From: Megalonaias nervosa
Taxonomy: Eukaryota; Mollusca; Bivalvia; Unionida; Unionidae
Length of the DNA: 64,000 nt
Direction: 5' to 3'
NCBI GenBank assembly: GCA_016617855.1
Contig: JAECUM010003304.1
Coordinates: 1-64,000, forward strand
Below are positions 37,501 through 44,420 of the stretch, piece after piece. A model generated the notes under the pieces. The model worked only from the letters and a program-made list of their open reading frames with translations. It did no database searches and was not told the origin of the DNA. Position numbers and translations under genes: made by a program. Within the stretch, counting starts at the first letter, position 1; the number at the start of each line of letters is the position of its first letter.

Positions 37501-40266
37501 AATCAACTGATTTACTGAGATGACCTTGTAATTGTTGGCAGGTCTGAGAGTCTGTCAAGTTGGGTAGCATGCTTGCTACTGGACTTTACAAATGTCATTG
37601 GCAGGTAGATGCTTTAAGAGATGGCTCTTCACATCAACTTCGTTGGGTTGATAGAATGCATGTGTGGACATATGTTCCTGAAAATGGGATGACTCAGTAG
37701 AGGTCACGTACCTCCTCAAACAGGGAGGAACAAAATCACTAGACCTTTACATCATGGTATGGGATTACCTTCATTATTTTGCCCAATACCAGATAAATTA
37801 TCAGGTCTGCCATATATCAGGATGGCTCATTGTTTTAGCAGACTCATTGTCAAAGACAGCTGCTTCATACAGAATGATCTCTTCATCCTTCCACATTCCA
37901 TTGAGTCTGTGACCCATAGGCCACCTGAATTATGCGACAAGGTGGAACAACAAGTTGCACACCTTTGTCTCCCTTTTTCTGGACCCTTGGACCTTGATCA
38001 TTCAGCAGGGAGGGAATGTGAGCCTGTGCCTTCTCTCCATCAGTCCCAATACCAAATGTAGTTCAGAAAGTGAGGTCAGCGACCTGCACTCTGCTCAAGC
38101 AACCCAGGTAAGCACTGTTCCATATCCAGAGAATCTCCTTCACTCCTGGCTTTTGTCAGTGATGCCTTGGGCGAAAAGGAGTTTGGAACTTCAGTTGTGG
38201 AGAGGATCACAACAGCTAGAGGGCTGTCTACTCTGAAGGCATCCAATGGGAAATGGCAGGTTTTTAATAACTGGTGTCACATCATTGATGTCACACCCCT
38301 CTCTACCACCATTCCTCAGCTGGCTAACTTTTTTATCTTTCTCTTTGAAGACAAGAAGTTAGCTCCCATCGCCACAATCTCAGACGTGCTTCAACATCAT
38401 GGAAGAGATGATTTTGGACACAACAAAGACATTTCCAATTTGCTGTCTAATTTCATTTTATTCAGAGCATACTCACTTGCATTATTCATCAAATGGAATT
38501 TCTTCTGGTTGTTGAAATTCATCCAAGTTCGAGCCTGTCAACCATCTATCATATAATACTTGCTTTCAAGAGAGGTAAAGTTCCAAGATTTTGTACATGT
38601 TCTCAGATATTAACATCCCCAACAGCCAAGCCAGGCTTTTTCTCTCTTTCAAATCTGGAAAGCAAGACAGAACAACACAATAGCTAGCTGCTTGGTTAAA
38701 GGGAGTTATAAAATCAGCATACACTGACCTCTCTCAGGAACAGGTACTCCTCATGAAAATCTCAGCTCTTGAAATATGTGCAATTTCCTTGAGCCAGGCA
38801 TTTGAACATAACATCTCCATTTGAGGCATAGTCCTGGATGGCATGCCCAGTTCACTTTCTCCAGCTTCTGTGTGTGGGGCATGGACTTGCCAGTGGTAGC
38901 TACACAGACAGTAACCACTCCTCATTTATGATGGCACAACCTCATAACCAGTCTGTATTGGCCACTTTCATTGGATTCACCTGGAAAAACTTGAAAGGTG
39001 AGACCATAATCAAGTGCGGAATCCACAGTGATCTCCCTTGCACATGTATAAACTAAGGTCTTCCATTATGCTAAACTGTTGGAAAATTTCATCCATAGTA
39101 GAAAAATTATGCTCTTCCTGGGTGACACAGGGAGAGGTAGGATGTTCAGCTTTTCCTTTTTCTCTTACATATTTTCCTAATGTAATGTGATCAAGTAATG
39201 GCTTTGACAGAGAAAGCAAACTTTAGATGTAAATTATGTTTCTCTTTTAATGCCTAATAGATCACATTACAAAATATCCCTCTCACCCATTCCTGCAATG
39301 TGAATATCCTTTAAGGTGTTGTTGAAGTAGAAAAAAAATCGTTTAAACTGGATACAAGGTTCCCACCTAGCAGGCAGGAAGGGGAGTTAACTGTAAAAGT
39401 TGCTTCCCTTTGTCTATATAATTATATAGACATAAAGACTTTTTTTGTCTTTCTGGGAAGACTGGATTTGGATGCAGCAAAGAAATTAATTCTAATTTAA
39501 TGTAGACTCAAACTCAGTTGGTTTGAACACCTGCTATTGCTTGAATTGCCATTAAAGCTGACAAATCATATATTTTATATAGCCAAATAAATCAAGATGG
39601 CTCAAAAAAGCTCTACCTCAAAGTATAAAATCAAGATCTGTGGTCCTCAATTTAATAATACTAATCCAGCCTTGAACCACATAGCCTAGTGACATGGATG
39701 TCAGTGTAGCAGTAGGTGACTTGTAACTCTCCTCACTGATCTTTTAATCAAAAATAAATTTTACGGTAAAAGAAATAGACCAGTCCAATACATGTATATG
39801 TCATATATCGCCAAGTGTGTATAAATGGCATTATAGAATAATTGGGATAATAAACAACACAAATGCCAATAATTCTGTACATCTAGTTTTGCATTTAATA
39901 CATGCTTCTTCAGGCACAAAATAATTTGAAAGAAATGGATGACGTTTTTATATTTTAAAATAAAAATTACGTCATTATGTAACATCATAAATGATATGCA
40001 TCATCATAGCAATTATATATATATGACAGGATCTTAAAGATACACGAGTCTCTAATGAAACCTGAATCAGTAAATAATCAGAATAATCAAACTCTTATCG
40101 ATTCCCTTGATCCCAGCGAGTTCAAACTGTCCAACATTTCATTTTAGTTGCTGCATGTTGGTGTTTTTATTTCTCTTACCAGGAAATGAATCTGAAACTA
40201 GATGTTCTGGGGAAGCAATTGAATGAGATGTCAGACTCAGCAGCAGCTCTTCAAGAGATCACCTGA
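7256..40266 (+). CDS. 3' part of a coiled-coil protein gene, seven traced coding exons, unnamed
   Basis: Exons, each with AG acceptor and GT donor and matching phase: 7256-7355, 15748-15802, 21400-21448, one of 27147-27190 / 27229-27266 / 27308-27351, 29380-29447, 33441-33515 and 40183-40266, with TGA at 40264-40266. Using the first alternative exon they give 157 residues. The first ~70 are a Glu/Lys-rich heptad coiled coil ([17 protein letters not shown], then [18 protein letters not shown]). A conserved-looking CNIDPV segment follows, then more amphipathic helix to the end ([18 protein letters not shown]). No catalytic motif or membrane segment is visible, so a structural or scaffold role is likely. 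The layout of coiled coil, short NIDPV break and helical tail recalls kinastrin/SKAP (KNSTRN), but this is from memory and weak. Upstream exons were not found; the start may lie left of 7 kb or outside the window. Introns are large and full of transposons. Confidence 0.72.
7356..10777. other. intron, mostly unassigned
   Basis: Start of an 8.4 kb intron of the coiled-coil gene. At 9190-9480 it holds a dispersed-repeat type sequence (GGAATCCTTGTATCTGTCC, CACGAAACATGGCAGGTATT). A 74-codon frame on the minus strand near 10 kb has no recognisable features. Otherwise nothing seen. Confidence 0.4.
10778..10815. repeat. (AT)n microsatellite
   Basis: Uninterrupted AT dinucleotides. Confidence 0.95.
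10920..11560. repeat. diverged ~180-bp tandem repeat
   Basis: About four degenerate units share GTTATTGC(A/C)-TTTTT, TGTGAATGCA-CTACTCT, ATGAAACTTGGTATGTATTA and GATCATCA-AAGATACAT. The 9.3 kb segment looks like another divergent member. No coding capacity. Confidence 0.55.
11873..11955. repeat. (AT)n microsatellite
   Basis: About 40 AT units. Confidence 0.95.
12420..15400. repeat. diverged dispersed repeat, segment B copy 1
   Basis: From 12.5 to 14.6 kb a degenerate motif recurs roughly every 200-350 bases: AATCATGAAACTTGGTGAG, then a GGTCACTGTGACC-CATATTT-like string, then TTCACTGACTTAGGTT. From 14.64 kb a second part (TGAATGTCACTCCAAGGTTA, TGGCTGCTTGAGACTA) resembles 20.0-21.3 kb. The pair is probably two old copies of the same large repeat. 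No open frame of interest. Confidence 0.5.
15748..15802 (+). CDS. coiled-coil gene exon
   Basis: The acceptor CTTCTTCATCAG ends at 15747 and the donor GTAAGG starts at 15803. The 55 bases encode [18 protein letters not shown] plus one base of the next codon, continuing the heptad pattern of the previous exon. A SINE is inserted just 44 bases into the following intron (15847-16169). Confidence 0.75.
15847..16169 (-). mobile_element. tRNA-derived SINE, family 1, with 15-bp target-site duplication
   Basis: The reverse complement starts with a tRNA-like head: A-box-like AGTGGTTAGAGTGTCTG and B-box-like GCAGGTTCAAACCTC. A body containing GTCAGGATAATGTGACTGGG and CAGCATGATTCCCCAGTGCT follows. The flanks are identical 15-mers ATTATTATTTTATGG at 15832-15846 and 16170-16184. 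Confidence 0.85.
16274..16463. repeat. ~38-bp minisatellite, 5 copies
   Basis: The unit is ATGTACACATAAAA-TAAATA-TTTTACCATTTCAAAG. The copies differ mostly in the A-rich part. Confidence 0.85.
16950..16985. repeat. (CA)n microsatellite
   Basis: About 18 CA units. Confidence 0.95.
17715..17916. mobile_element. double-hairpin pogo-type MITE 1
   Basis: The ends are CTTGCTTATAAG and its diverged inverse, with flanking TA dinucleotides (17713-17714, 17917-17918). The interior has palindromic modules built on ACCCTGATCTGC and GCAGATCAGGGTCT. The related segment at 43.6 kb lacks it, so the empty site can be read. Confidence 0.72.
18300..18665. repeat. degenerate tandem repeat, TTGACATGGCCAGTGCCTT
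   Basis: Six or more imperfect copies of GTTGACATGGCCAGTGCCTTGTGACCATGGTNCTTAACCT-like units, about 60 bases each. Confidence 0.6.
20100..20785. repeat. 40-bp minisatellite, about 17 copies
   Basis: The consensus is CTACTGGCTGTCACTTCAAG followed by GTGTTTAAACTATGCTTGTA. The copies differ at scattered sites. The open frame at 20085-20267 is only the repeat read as protein. Confidence 0.9.
20961..21040. repeat. (GTAT)n microsatellite
   Basis: About 20 tetranucleotide units; the poly-(MYVC) frame here is an artefact. Confidence 0.95.
21400..21448 (+). CDS. coiled-coil gene exon
   Basis: A strong acceptor (CTTTTTTTTTCCAG) ends at 21399 and the donor GTGAGG starts at 21449. The 49 bases complete the split codon and encode [16 protein letters not shown] plus two bases (TT) that need a G from the next exon. 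The coiled-coil register continues. Confidence 0.72.
21819..23387 (-). mobile_element. pogo/Tigger-like DNA transposon, decayed
   Basis: Terminal inverted repeats CTGTATGTACTTGCTTATAA at the left and the inverse of CTGTATATACTTGCTTATAA at the right, flanked by TA (21817-21818, 23388-23389). The minus-strand interior encodes broken parts of a DDE transposase. Length 1569 bp, so it lacks much of a full-length (~2.5 kb) element. Its termini match the double-hairpin MITEs in this window. Confidence 0.75.
22070..22720 (-). pseudogene. pogo/Tigger DDE transposase C-terminal remnant
   Basis: The minus strand near 22570-22500 reads [20 protein letters not shown], matching the conserved LQPLDV-x-NKxFK box of Tigger/pogo transposases. 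Near 22360-22320 CGISNA is followed, after a frameshift, by DGTEDD, matching the family box CGISNALDGTEDD. An acidic tail follows. Stops and frame changes make it non-functional. Confidence 0.72.
24280..26111 (-). mobile_element. Tigger/CENP-B-type DNA transposon, internally deleted
   Basis: The left end CAGTGAAACCTGTCTTGAGA and the inverted right end (CAGTAGAACCTGTCATGAGC read on the minus strand) are flanked by TA dinucleotides at 24278-24279 and 26112-26113. Subterminal GGTGGTCTCTCATAACAGGT and GGTGGTCGCTCATAGCAGAG motifs repeat. The only coding content is the transposase N-terminus at 24444-25076. Confidence 0.82.
24444..25076 (-). pseudogene. Tigger/CENP-B-like transposase, N-terminal DNA-binding part only
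   Basis: The 210-residue frame starts with [20 protein letters not shown], a basic nuclear-localisation-like stretch. A first helix-turn-helix of the psq/CENP-B N-terminal type (about residues 10-55, [20 protein letters not shown]) is followed by a second CENP-B-type helix-turn-helix (about 75-145, with [12 protein letters not shown]). After about residue 155 (VDDLEKK) the frame runs into unrelated sequence, so the DDE catalytic domain is missing. It could still bind DNA if expressed. It lies antisense in an intron of the coiled-coil gene inside clear terminal inverted repeats, so a transposon relic is more likely than a domesticated gene. Confidence 0.8.
26120..27130. other. intron sequence with nothing recognisable
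   Basis: Short frames on the minus strand (26462-26733) are AT-rich and featureless. No splice-bounded coding segment was seen before the tandem exons at 27147. Confidence 0.4.
27147..27190 (+). CDS. alternative exon copy 1 of 3, coiled-coil gene
   Basis: The acceptor TTCATTTTAG ends at 27146 and the donor GTAAGT starts at 27191. The 44 bases read [15 protein letters not shown] in the frame required by the previous exon and leave one base (G), which the next constitutive exon completes to Val. It is the first of three tandem related copies; spacing between copies is 82 and 79 bases. Splice signals are good on both sides. Confidence 0.7.
27229..27266 (+). CDS. alternative exon copy 2 of 3, coiled-coil gene, 6 bases shorter
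   Basis: The acceptor is GCTTTTTGAG, ending at 27228; GAG is weaker than CAG or TAG. The donor is GTACAG at 27267, weaker than GTAAGT. The 38 bases read [13 protein letters not shown], with two codons lost relative to the other copies but the same phase and no stop. Either a weakly used alternative exon or a decaying copy. Only 38 bases separate it from copy 1. Confidence 0.5.
27308..27351 (+). CDS. alternative exon copy 3 of 3, coiled-coil gene
   Basis: The acceptor CTTTTGTTTAG ends at 27307 and the donor GTAAGT starts at 27352. The 44 bases read [15 protein letters not shown], same length and phase as copy 1, differing mainly at HKKL versus SKEQ. The intervening 41 bases after copy 2 are too short for a typical animal intron, so this exon could not easily be joined to copy 2. 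Confidence 0.65.
27360..29370. other. intron sequence, nothing recognisable
   Basis: AT-rich unique-looking DNA between the tandem exons and the 29380 exon. Fragments such as TTTAATGATGTCACATTTTG recur around 57.5-57.9 kb in related form, suggesting an old dispersed repeat. No coding signal. Confidence 0.4.
29380..29447 (+). CDS. coiled-coil gene exon
   Basis: The acceptor TATGTTTTTAG ends at 29379 and the donor GTAAGG starts at 29448. The 68 bases complete the split Val codon and encode [20 protein letters not shown] plus EAQ, ending on a codon boundary. Phase fits all three upstream alternative exons. Confidence 0.7.
30420..31240. repeat. ~120-bp diverged repeat family, copy 1, with SINE inserted
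   Basis: Repeated landmarks are TTTCAAGATGGCTGCCATGG-TGGCCAT, ACCATTTTCAT-AAGGACCAT and GTTGATATGACCATCCATTC, with about four to five units. The same landmarks in the same orientation are at 53020-53800. The 115-codon minus-strand frame at 30881-31228 is this repeat, not a gene. Confidence 0.65.
30507..30605 (+). mobile_element. SINE family 1, 5' fragment
   Basis: A-box-like GGCCTAAGGGTTAGAGCATC and B-box GGTTCGAACCC, then the family continuation CAAGTCATACCAAAGACTTA. It stops after about 95 bases. Only the tRNA-related head is present. Confidence 0.75.
31820..31980. mobile_element. double-hairpin pogo-type MITE 2
   Basis: The left end is CCATATGTACTTGCTAATAA. The hairpin arms are AGACCCAGATCTG and CAGATCTGGGTCT around a GGCATGTTATGTGATGG loop. 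The right end is degenerate where the 35-bp minisatellite begins. Confidence 0.65.
31985..32228. repeat. 35-bp minisatellite, about 7 copies
   Basis: The unit is GTTGTTGTATCCATATTATT plus AGGAATAAGCAGAAA; the central copies are identical, implying recent expansion. It starts within the degenerate right end of the adjacent MITE. Confidence 0.9.
32345..32535. mobile_element. double-hairpin pogo-type MITE 3
   Basis: The left end is TACATGCTTATAAGTCAAGT. Hairpin ATAGACCATGATCTGCCA pairs with TGGCAGATCAGGGTCTAT. A second module carries GGCAGATCCAGGTCTGTGCA and the inverse end CAGTTGGACT. Confidence 0.68.
33441..33515 (+). CDS. coiled-coil gene exon
   Basis: The acceptor CTTATAACTTCAG ends at 33440 and the donor GTAAAG starts at 33516. 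The 75 bases (25 codons, phase 0 at both ends) encode [20 protein letters not shown] plus LKNIQ, an amphipathic helix. A 171-bp MITE begins at 33531, only 15 bases into the intron. Confidence 0.72.
33531..33701. mobile_element. double-hairpin pogo-type MITE 4, 171 bp, TA flanks
   Basis: CCATATATGCTCACTTATAA at the left and the inverse of CCATATGTACTCACTTGTAA at the right, with TA on both sides (33529-33530, 33702-33703). The internal palindrome is AGACCCAGATTTGC / GCAAATTTGGGTCT. It sits 15 bases downstream of an exon. Confidence 0.78.
34019..34120. repeat. (TA)n followed by (CA)n microsatellite
   Basis: About 37 TA units, then CCCACACACACA. A poly-(YI) frame here is an artefact. Confidence 0.95.
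34519..34558. repeat. (AT)n microsatellite
   Basis: About 20 units, immediately before a pogo-like terminus. Confidence 0.95.
34559..34760. mobile_element. candidate pogo-like terminus (CAGTAGTCTCCC)
   Basis: After TATA the sequence starts CAGTAGTCTCCCTCTTGAAC and carries subterminal repeats like CAGTGGCCACCTGCTCCTTA and CACGAAAGGCCACCCCGCTA, reminiscent of the Tigger end at 24280. I did not find the opposite end, so this may be truncated. Confidence 0.4.
35860..36600 (+). pseudogene. DIRS copy 2 reverse transcriptase remnant
   Basis: Frame-switching fragments: [12 protein letters not shown] (~35997-36033), [14 protein letters not shown] (~36137-36178, the AYFHIPIH box) and [10 protein letters not shown] (~36210-36240). 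A 123-codon frame at 36180-36551 covers later parts, including [10 protein letters not shown], the segment before RNase H. It is broken by stops and shifts. Confidence 0.66.
36720..38060 (+). pseudogene. DIRS copy 2 RNase H / connection remnant, interrupted
   Basis: An ICTDATD segment at 36728-36747 corresponds to the RNase H start. The match is interrupted by about 0.8 kb (36743-37546) and resumes at 37550 with [14 protein letters not shown] sequence. Later short fragments at 37680-38060 lie where the connection domain should be. Confidence 0.55.
36743..37546. mobile_element. candidate DNA transposon nested in DIRS copy 2
   Basis: The ends CAGATCTGCCAAC and GTTGGCAGGTCTG are inverted with one mismatch and cut the DIRS RNase H reading. 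The 8-base flanks (AGATGCCA, AGAGTCTG) match only partly, so a hAT origin is uncertain. A short frame at 37203-37394 has no recognised domain. Confidence 0.5.
38150..38960 (+). pseudogene. DIRS copy 2 tyrosine recombinase remnant
   Basis: [20 protein letters not shown] (38320-38380) aligns with the position of LWLFEEKKLAPRTI-like sequence in copy 1 (3525-3580). It is followed by [14 protein letters not shown]. Further on, [14 protein letters not shown] (~38776-38817) stands where AVATSLAFEWNCSL is in copy 1. The catalytic residues are not intact. Confidence 0.6.
39340..39500 (-). repeat. terminal-type repeat B, right terminus of DIRS copy 2
   Basis: The minus-strand reading (CTTTGCTGCATCCAAATCCA, CCCAGAAAGACAAA, GACAAAGGGAAGCAACTTTT, CCTGCTAGGTGGGAAC) matches the left terminus at 33960-34195. 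A third copy in this orientation is at 48085-48230. Confidence 0.65.
40183..40266 (+). CDS. coiled-coil gene terminal exon with stop
   Basis: The pyrimidine-rich acceptor TTTTTATTTCTCTTACCAG ends at 40182. The 84 bases encode [20 protein letters not shown] plus AALQEIT and stop with TGA (40264-40266). It follows a 6.7 kb intron that carries a DIRS retrotransposon. I saw no canonical AATAAA close downstream; a MITE begins 176 bases after the stop. Confidence 0.72.
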   Translation, partial: EMNLKLDVLGKQLNEMSDSAAALQEIT

Positions 40267-40441
40267 CAATTATCCAATCCATAACTCCAAAGAAAATATA
40301 GTTTACTGTTTCAAAGACAGTGCTAGAGTTTCAGAGATATTAAGATTTTAAAACTTTTCTAGGGTTCAGATTACTGTGGAATTACACAAAATCTAAACTT
40401 TGTCTGTTACACTATATTCATAATTGTGATTAACACATTAA

Positions 40442-41043
40442 CCCCTGGAGGTTTTTGTCGTTTTCGCCTGAAATGCGAGTAGGAAACATATTTTGGGGGC
40501 TATTTCTGAATACATCCTAATACATTGACCTCCAAGAGATTTCTGGTTAACCTAATGCCTAGTTGTGTAAGAAACATCATTTTTCATTTGCTATTTCGCC
40601 CACGCATGAGCAGAAGGGTAAAAGTTGGAGTTCTTCTTGTTTCTTTTTTTTTTTGCTTAACGGACCCATCATTTTCGTATTGAGACCACTCTTTATTCCA
40701 CATGCCCATCTTATCCTACTTTTTGCAAAGGTTCACCTGTCTGTGTGCAGTTCAGACTGATCTACCTTAGATCTGAGACCAAAAAGTCTAAAATCCGGAC
40801 ACAAAATCGGATTCTGACCTCAGGCGAATTTTGGGTGGAAAAAGCTCGGGTCCAAAAAATAACGTTTTTCCCTCTGTATTTTGTAGTGCAAATAGAACGT
40901 CCAGATTATTTGGTATCATTGTAGAGCTACATCTGTCTACCTTTCCATAATACCACCCACTTTAGTGTATCATACATGACCTTGATGCTACAGAGCTTGG
41001 AAGTAGGCTACTACCTCCTGCATCGTAAATGTGGCACCAGGGG
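40442..41043. mobile_element. TTAA-associated MITE, copy 1 (602 bp)
   Basis: It starts CCCCTGGAGGTTTTTGTCGT after TTAA (40438-40441) and ends GTGGCACCAGGGG before TTAA (41044-41047), as piggyBac-like elements do. The inverted similarity extends outward (TAACACATTAACCCCTGG versus TAACTCATTAACCCCTGG), so the true ends could instead be one TA further out. No transposase. Confidence 0.7.
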
Positions 41044-41198
41044 TTAATGAGTTAGCAAGGATTTTGGAAATTTTATACAAATTGTCAAGGAATGGCTAAA
41101 TTTCTAATTTATGTGCAGTGCTGATGCACAAGTGATTAAATATGCAAGGAATATTCAAATTTGGTGACGTCATCAGAATGCACCCATTAACACATTAA

Positions 41199-41797
41199 CC
41201 CCTGGAAGTTTTTGTCGTTTTCGCCTGAAATGCGAGTAGGAAACACATTTTGGGGGCTATTTCTGAATACATCCTAATACATCGACCTCCAAGAGATTTC
41301 CGGTTAACCTAATGCCTAGTTGTGTTAGAAACATCGTTTTTCATTTGCTATTTCACTCGTGCATGAGCAAAAGGGTAAAAGTTGGAGTTCTTTTATTTAT
41401 TTATTTTTTCTTAATGGACCCATCATTTTCGTATTGAGACCACTCTTTATTCCAAAAGCCTATCTTGTCCTACTTTTTGCAAAGATTCGCCTGTCTGTGT
41501 GCAGTTCAAACCAGTCTGCCTTAGATCTGAGGCCAAAAAGTCTAAAATCCAGACACAAAATTGAATTCCGACCTCCGGCGAATTTTGGGTGGAAAAAAGT
41601 TGGGTCCAAAAAATTACGTTTTTTCCTCTGTATTTTGTAATGCAACTAGAGTGTCCAGATTATTTGGGGTCATTGTAGAACTACATCTGTCTACCTTTAT
41701 ATAATACAACCCACTTTAGTGTATCATACATGACCTTGACGCTACAGAGCTTGGAAGTAGGCTATTACCTCCTGCCGCGTAAACGCGGCACCAGTGG
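41199..41797. mobile_element. TTAA-associated MITE, copy 2 (599 bp)
   Basis: Same family and orientation as the copy 155 bases upstream, roughly 90% alike by eye. It is flanked by TTAA at 41195-41198 and 41798-41801. The two frames at 40563-40760 and 41359-41640 are homologous only because the element is repeated. Confidence 0.7.
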
Positions 41798-41829
41798 TTA
41801 AAGAGTTAAGTAATATATAAAAGCTTGTC

Positions 41830-42780
41830 TAACAAAATTTTTAACTTTTTATAGACTGATGTACAAGAGATTTTTCCTGCAAAGAGTTTGCAAATTCTCA
41901 GATCTGAATTATGGGCATCAATTAGGTTATATTCTACCTCAAATGTACTTTATGAGATTCTACCAGGATAACAGTTTAAAAGAAAGTTCAAACTAACTAA
42001 TCCTTTATGCTGAAGTAAGTCTTGTATTAGTTTATGCCAGTCTGTGAATTAGTGGATTTTCTAAGAGAAGTACTTTTGATAAATCATTGGAATGAATTAT
42101 CAAAATCATGTTTTAACTGCAGTCAACAGACATCAATAATATTATGACCAAGAAATTTAATCTGTCATGTTGTCACCTGCTTCATCTAGTAGTAATCATG
42201 GTGACCTCAAATCCCACAAGATACTTCATTTTTTTAAAAAAAAAGTGCTTTTTCCCCTTGAATTGGGAACGAGAATTATGTTACTATTGTTATTTTCAGT
42301 GTGAATTTACAACAGAGCAGATGTTGAAAAATAAACAGATGGCATTATCATGCAAGAAACCTAAGAAATCTGGTACTTCATTCTGTTATACGCTGTAGCT
42401 AGCCAATAGTTCAAGTATAAAATAAACAGAAAATTTGCTTGTTCATAGTTCATAATGGTTATATTTCATCTCATGGGTGAAAAACTTTCATTTTCAACCA
42501 TTTAATGACATATTTCGTATTCACATGTATCCTGTATATATTATACAGGGCATGACAAATTTTTCTATAAGTCAGCTTCACCTGGGACAGGCTGACTGGA
42601 AAAATTGAACATGCCCTTGGGAGATTTGATTATGCCGCAAAATTTGAGGTCATAAAATGACAACAAAAGTTAAGTAAGTGAAATATAATATGTAATGCTT
42701 TCTTGAACTTGGGTTATATTTTACCCCCCCTTGTTCTTTTAATATTTTTGGATTAAAATCATATGCCAATAAATAAAAAA
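41830..42780. other. intergenic DNA between the two genes, nothing recognisable
   Basis: Beyond the last exon of the plus-strand gene. Frames here are short and AT-rich; no exon, RNA or clear repeat was seen. Confidence 0.4.
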
Positions 42781-42789
42781 GATATATAG

Positions 42790-44225
42790 TACTTGTAGAT
42801 GGATATGTAGATGAGAAAAAACAGGAAGGGCTAGAATGCATTAAAAGGGCAAAGACAGACATATTGATACATAAGGAAGAGCTATATTTTTATGAGAGAG
42901 GTAAATGACCTTGAACTGAACATTTCAACGACCAAGAACAACTGTGTTAACTTCATTTTGATATTGATTTAATACATCAGGTTTCCTTTTTTTGTCTTAA
43001 CCTACATTAACAACTGATTGCAGGGGTGGATCCAGAAATATCATCTGGGGATGGGAGCATAAACAAGTAGGCGAGGAGTATATGGAATGAAATCCCTGTT
43101 AGGGGCCCAAGGGGCAAGCTCCTCCATTGAAATCCCTGTTAGGGGCCCAAGGGGCAAGCTCCTCCATTCATAGTGCATACTTTTAACTAGCAGTTCCCAA
43201 GCATTTTTGGCCACGACCCAAAAAAATATTTTTTCTGAGATTTGTTACCCGTTTCCAAATTTTGACAAGTTTTGCCACCCTCACAAAAATCCTGGCAACC
43301 CTCCAGAATGACCTCGCAACTCTAATCTGGATTGTGACTTGGGAGTTGGGAACCAGTTTTAACCATCTGACTGTAGTTTTATCCACTTAATTATTTGTCA
43401 AACAGTATGTATGTCTAGACCTCCAGTAATTATTACATATAGACAAATATCTATTGTTTCCAGACACACATTTCAAAGAAAATTCACAAGTTATTAACAA
43501 TTATCACCTAATCATTTTTAAATCGGCAATATGCATCAAAACAGTCTTAAACAAACTGACTGTTGAGAGCAAGATCTGCACATTTCTGAGCTTTCTCAGA
43601 GACTCCCTGCAGCTAGGTTAGACAAGTTGACAAATCCATATACTTTTCATTATTATGATTGAAAGGCAGCTGATAAGTTAAAGATAAATATTTATTCCCT
43701 ATTTGTCCAAACTTGCACAAAATGATAAATATTCACAGTATCATTTTAATGTGAAACTTACCTTGAAATTGACTACCTGATGGAAGTGACAGAAAGGATA
43801 GATTATTGCAACTGTGGCCATTTATGTAATAGAAGCATGAGGTAGATATAAATACTAACAAAGGTTTTGATATATTGTACTGTGGCAAAATCGCAGAGGG
43901 CTGTTACAGTAATAAATACCTGGGACCTAGGGAAGGCACTTTTAATGGGGGTACCCACCCATAGATACAAATGAGAATTTTCTTATCATTTTAATATGAA
44001 CTCTTTGACATCAAAATACCCTGGCATATTATTAAAAAAATGGCCTTCCCTGGGGGCCATGTATATTTAAATGGAAAAGCCCAGAGTATAAAACTTGGAG
44101 AAAATTAAGCATTATAAACTGAACACAACTTCTCTCTCTGTTTTGTGGACTTGGGGCAAATCTGAACTTAACCAATTCCTTTTTTCAGCTTGTCATAGGC
44201 ATTAGGCAAGTGGATTTGTCATGCC
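42790..44225. repeat. diverged dispersed repeat, segment A copy 2
   Basis: Counterpart of 16.9-18.35 kb. It lacks the MITE present there near 17.8 kb and carries its own 183-bp insertion (43899-44081). Confidence 0.55.
43899..44081. mobile_element. 183-bp MITE with 5-bp duplication CAGAG
   Basis: It starts GGCTGTTACAG and ends GGAAAAGCC, and is flanked by CAGAG on both sides (43894-43898, 44082-44086). Subterminal inverted parts are CCTGGGACCTAGGGAAGGC and GGCCTTCCCTGGGGGCCAT. The homologous site at 18.19 kb reads through without it. Confidence 0.65.
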
Positions 44226-44420
44226 TTGTTATAAATACAAGTTGAACCAATATCTGCTGTGGGTTTTGGTAGGTATATTTAGGAAAGAGACAAAAATGAT
44301 GTTGCACTGCCTGAAAATAAATGGGTATTGTGTATGAATACATCTGATCAGCGAACTCAGTAATCTCCCGAACTCTGCCAACTTAAAATTGACCTAATTT
44401 GCTTTAGTGTACATATTGTA

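Larger units (their letters stand above)
33955..39500 (+). mobile_element. decayed DIRS-type retrotransposon, copy 2, with inverted termini
   Basis: The ~33955-34200 segment (TATTAACTTTTTTGGCTACA, then TCAAAAAGACAAAGTA, GAGGGAAGC, CCTGCTAGGTGGGTAC, CAGTTTAAAC) pairs as an inverted repeat with 39340-39500. Between them lie reverse transcriptase, RNase H and tyrosine recombinase fragments in the same order and orientation as copy 1. DIRS elements characteristically have inverted termini. A (TA)n/(CA)n tract has expanded in the left terminus. Confidence 0.65.
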
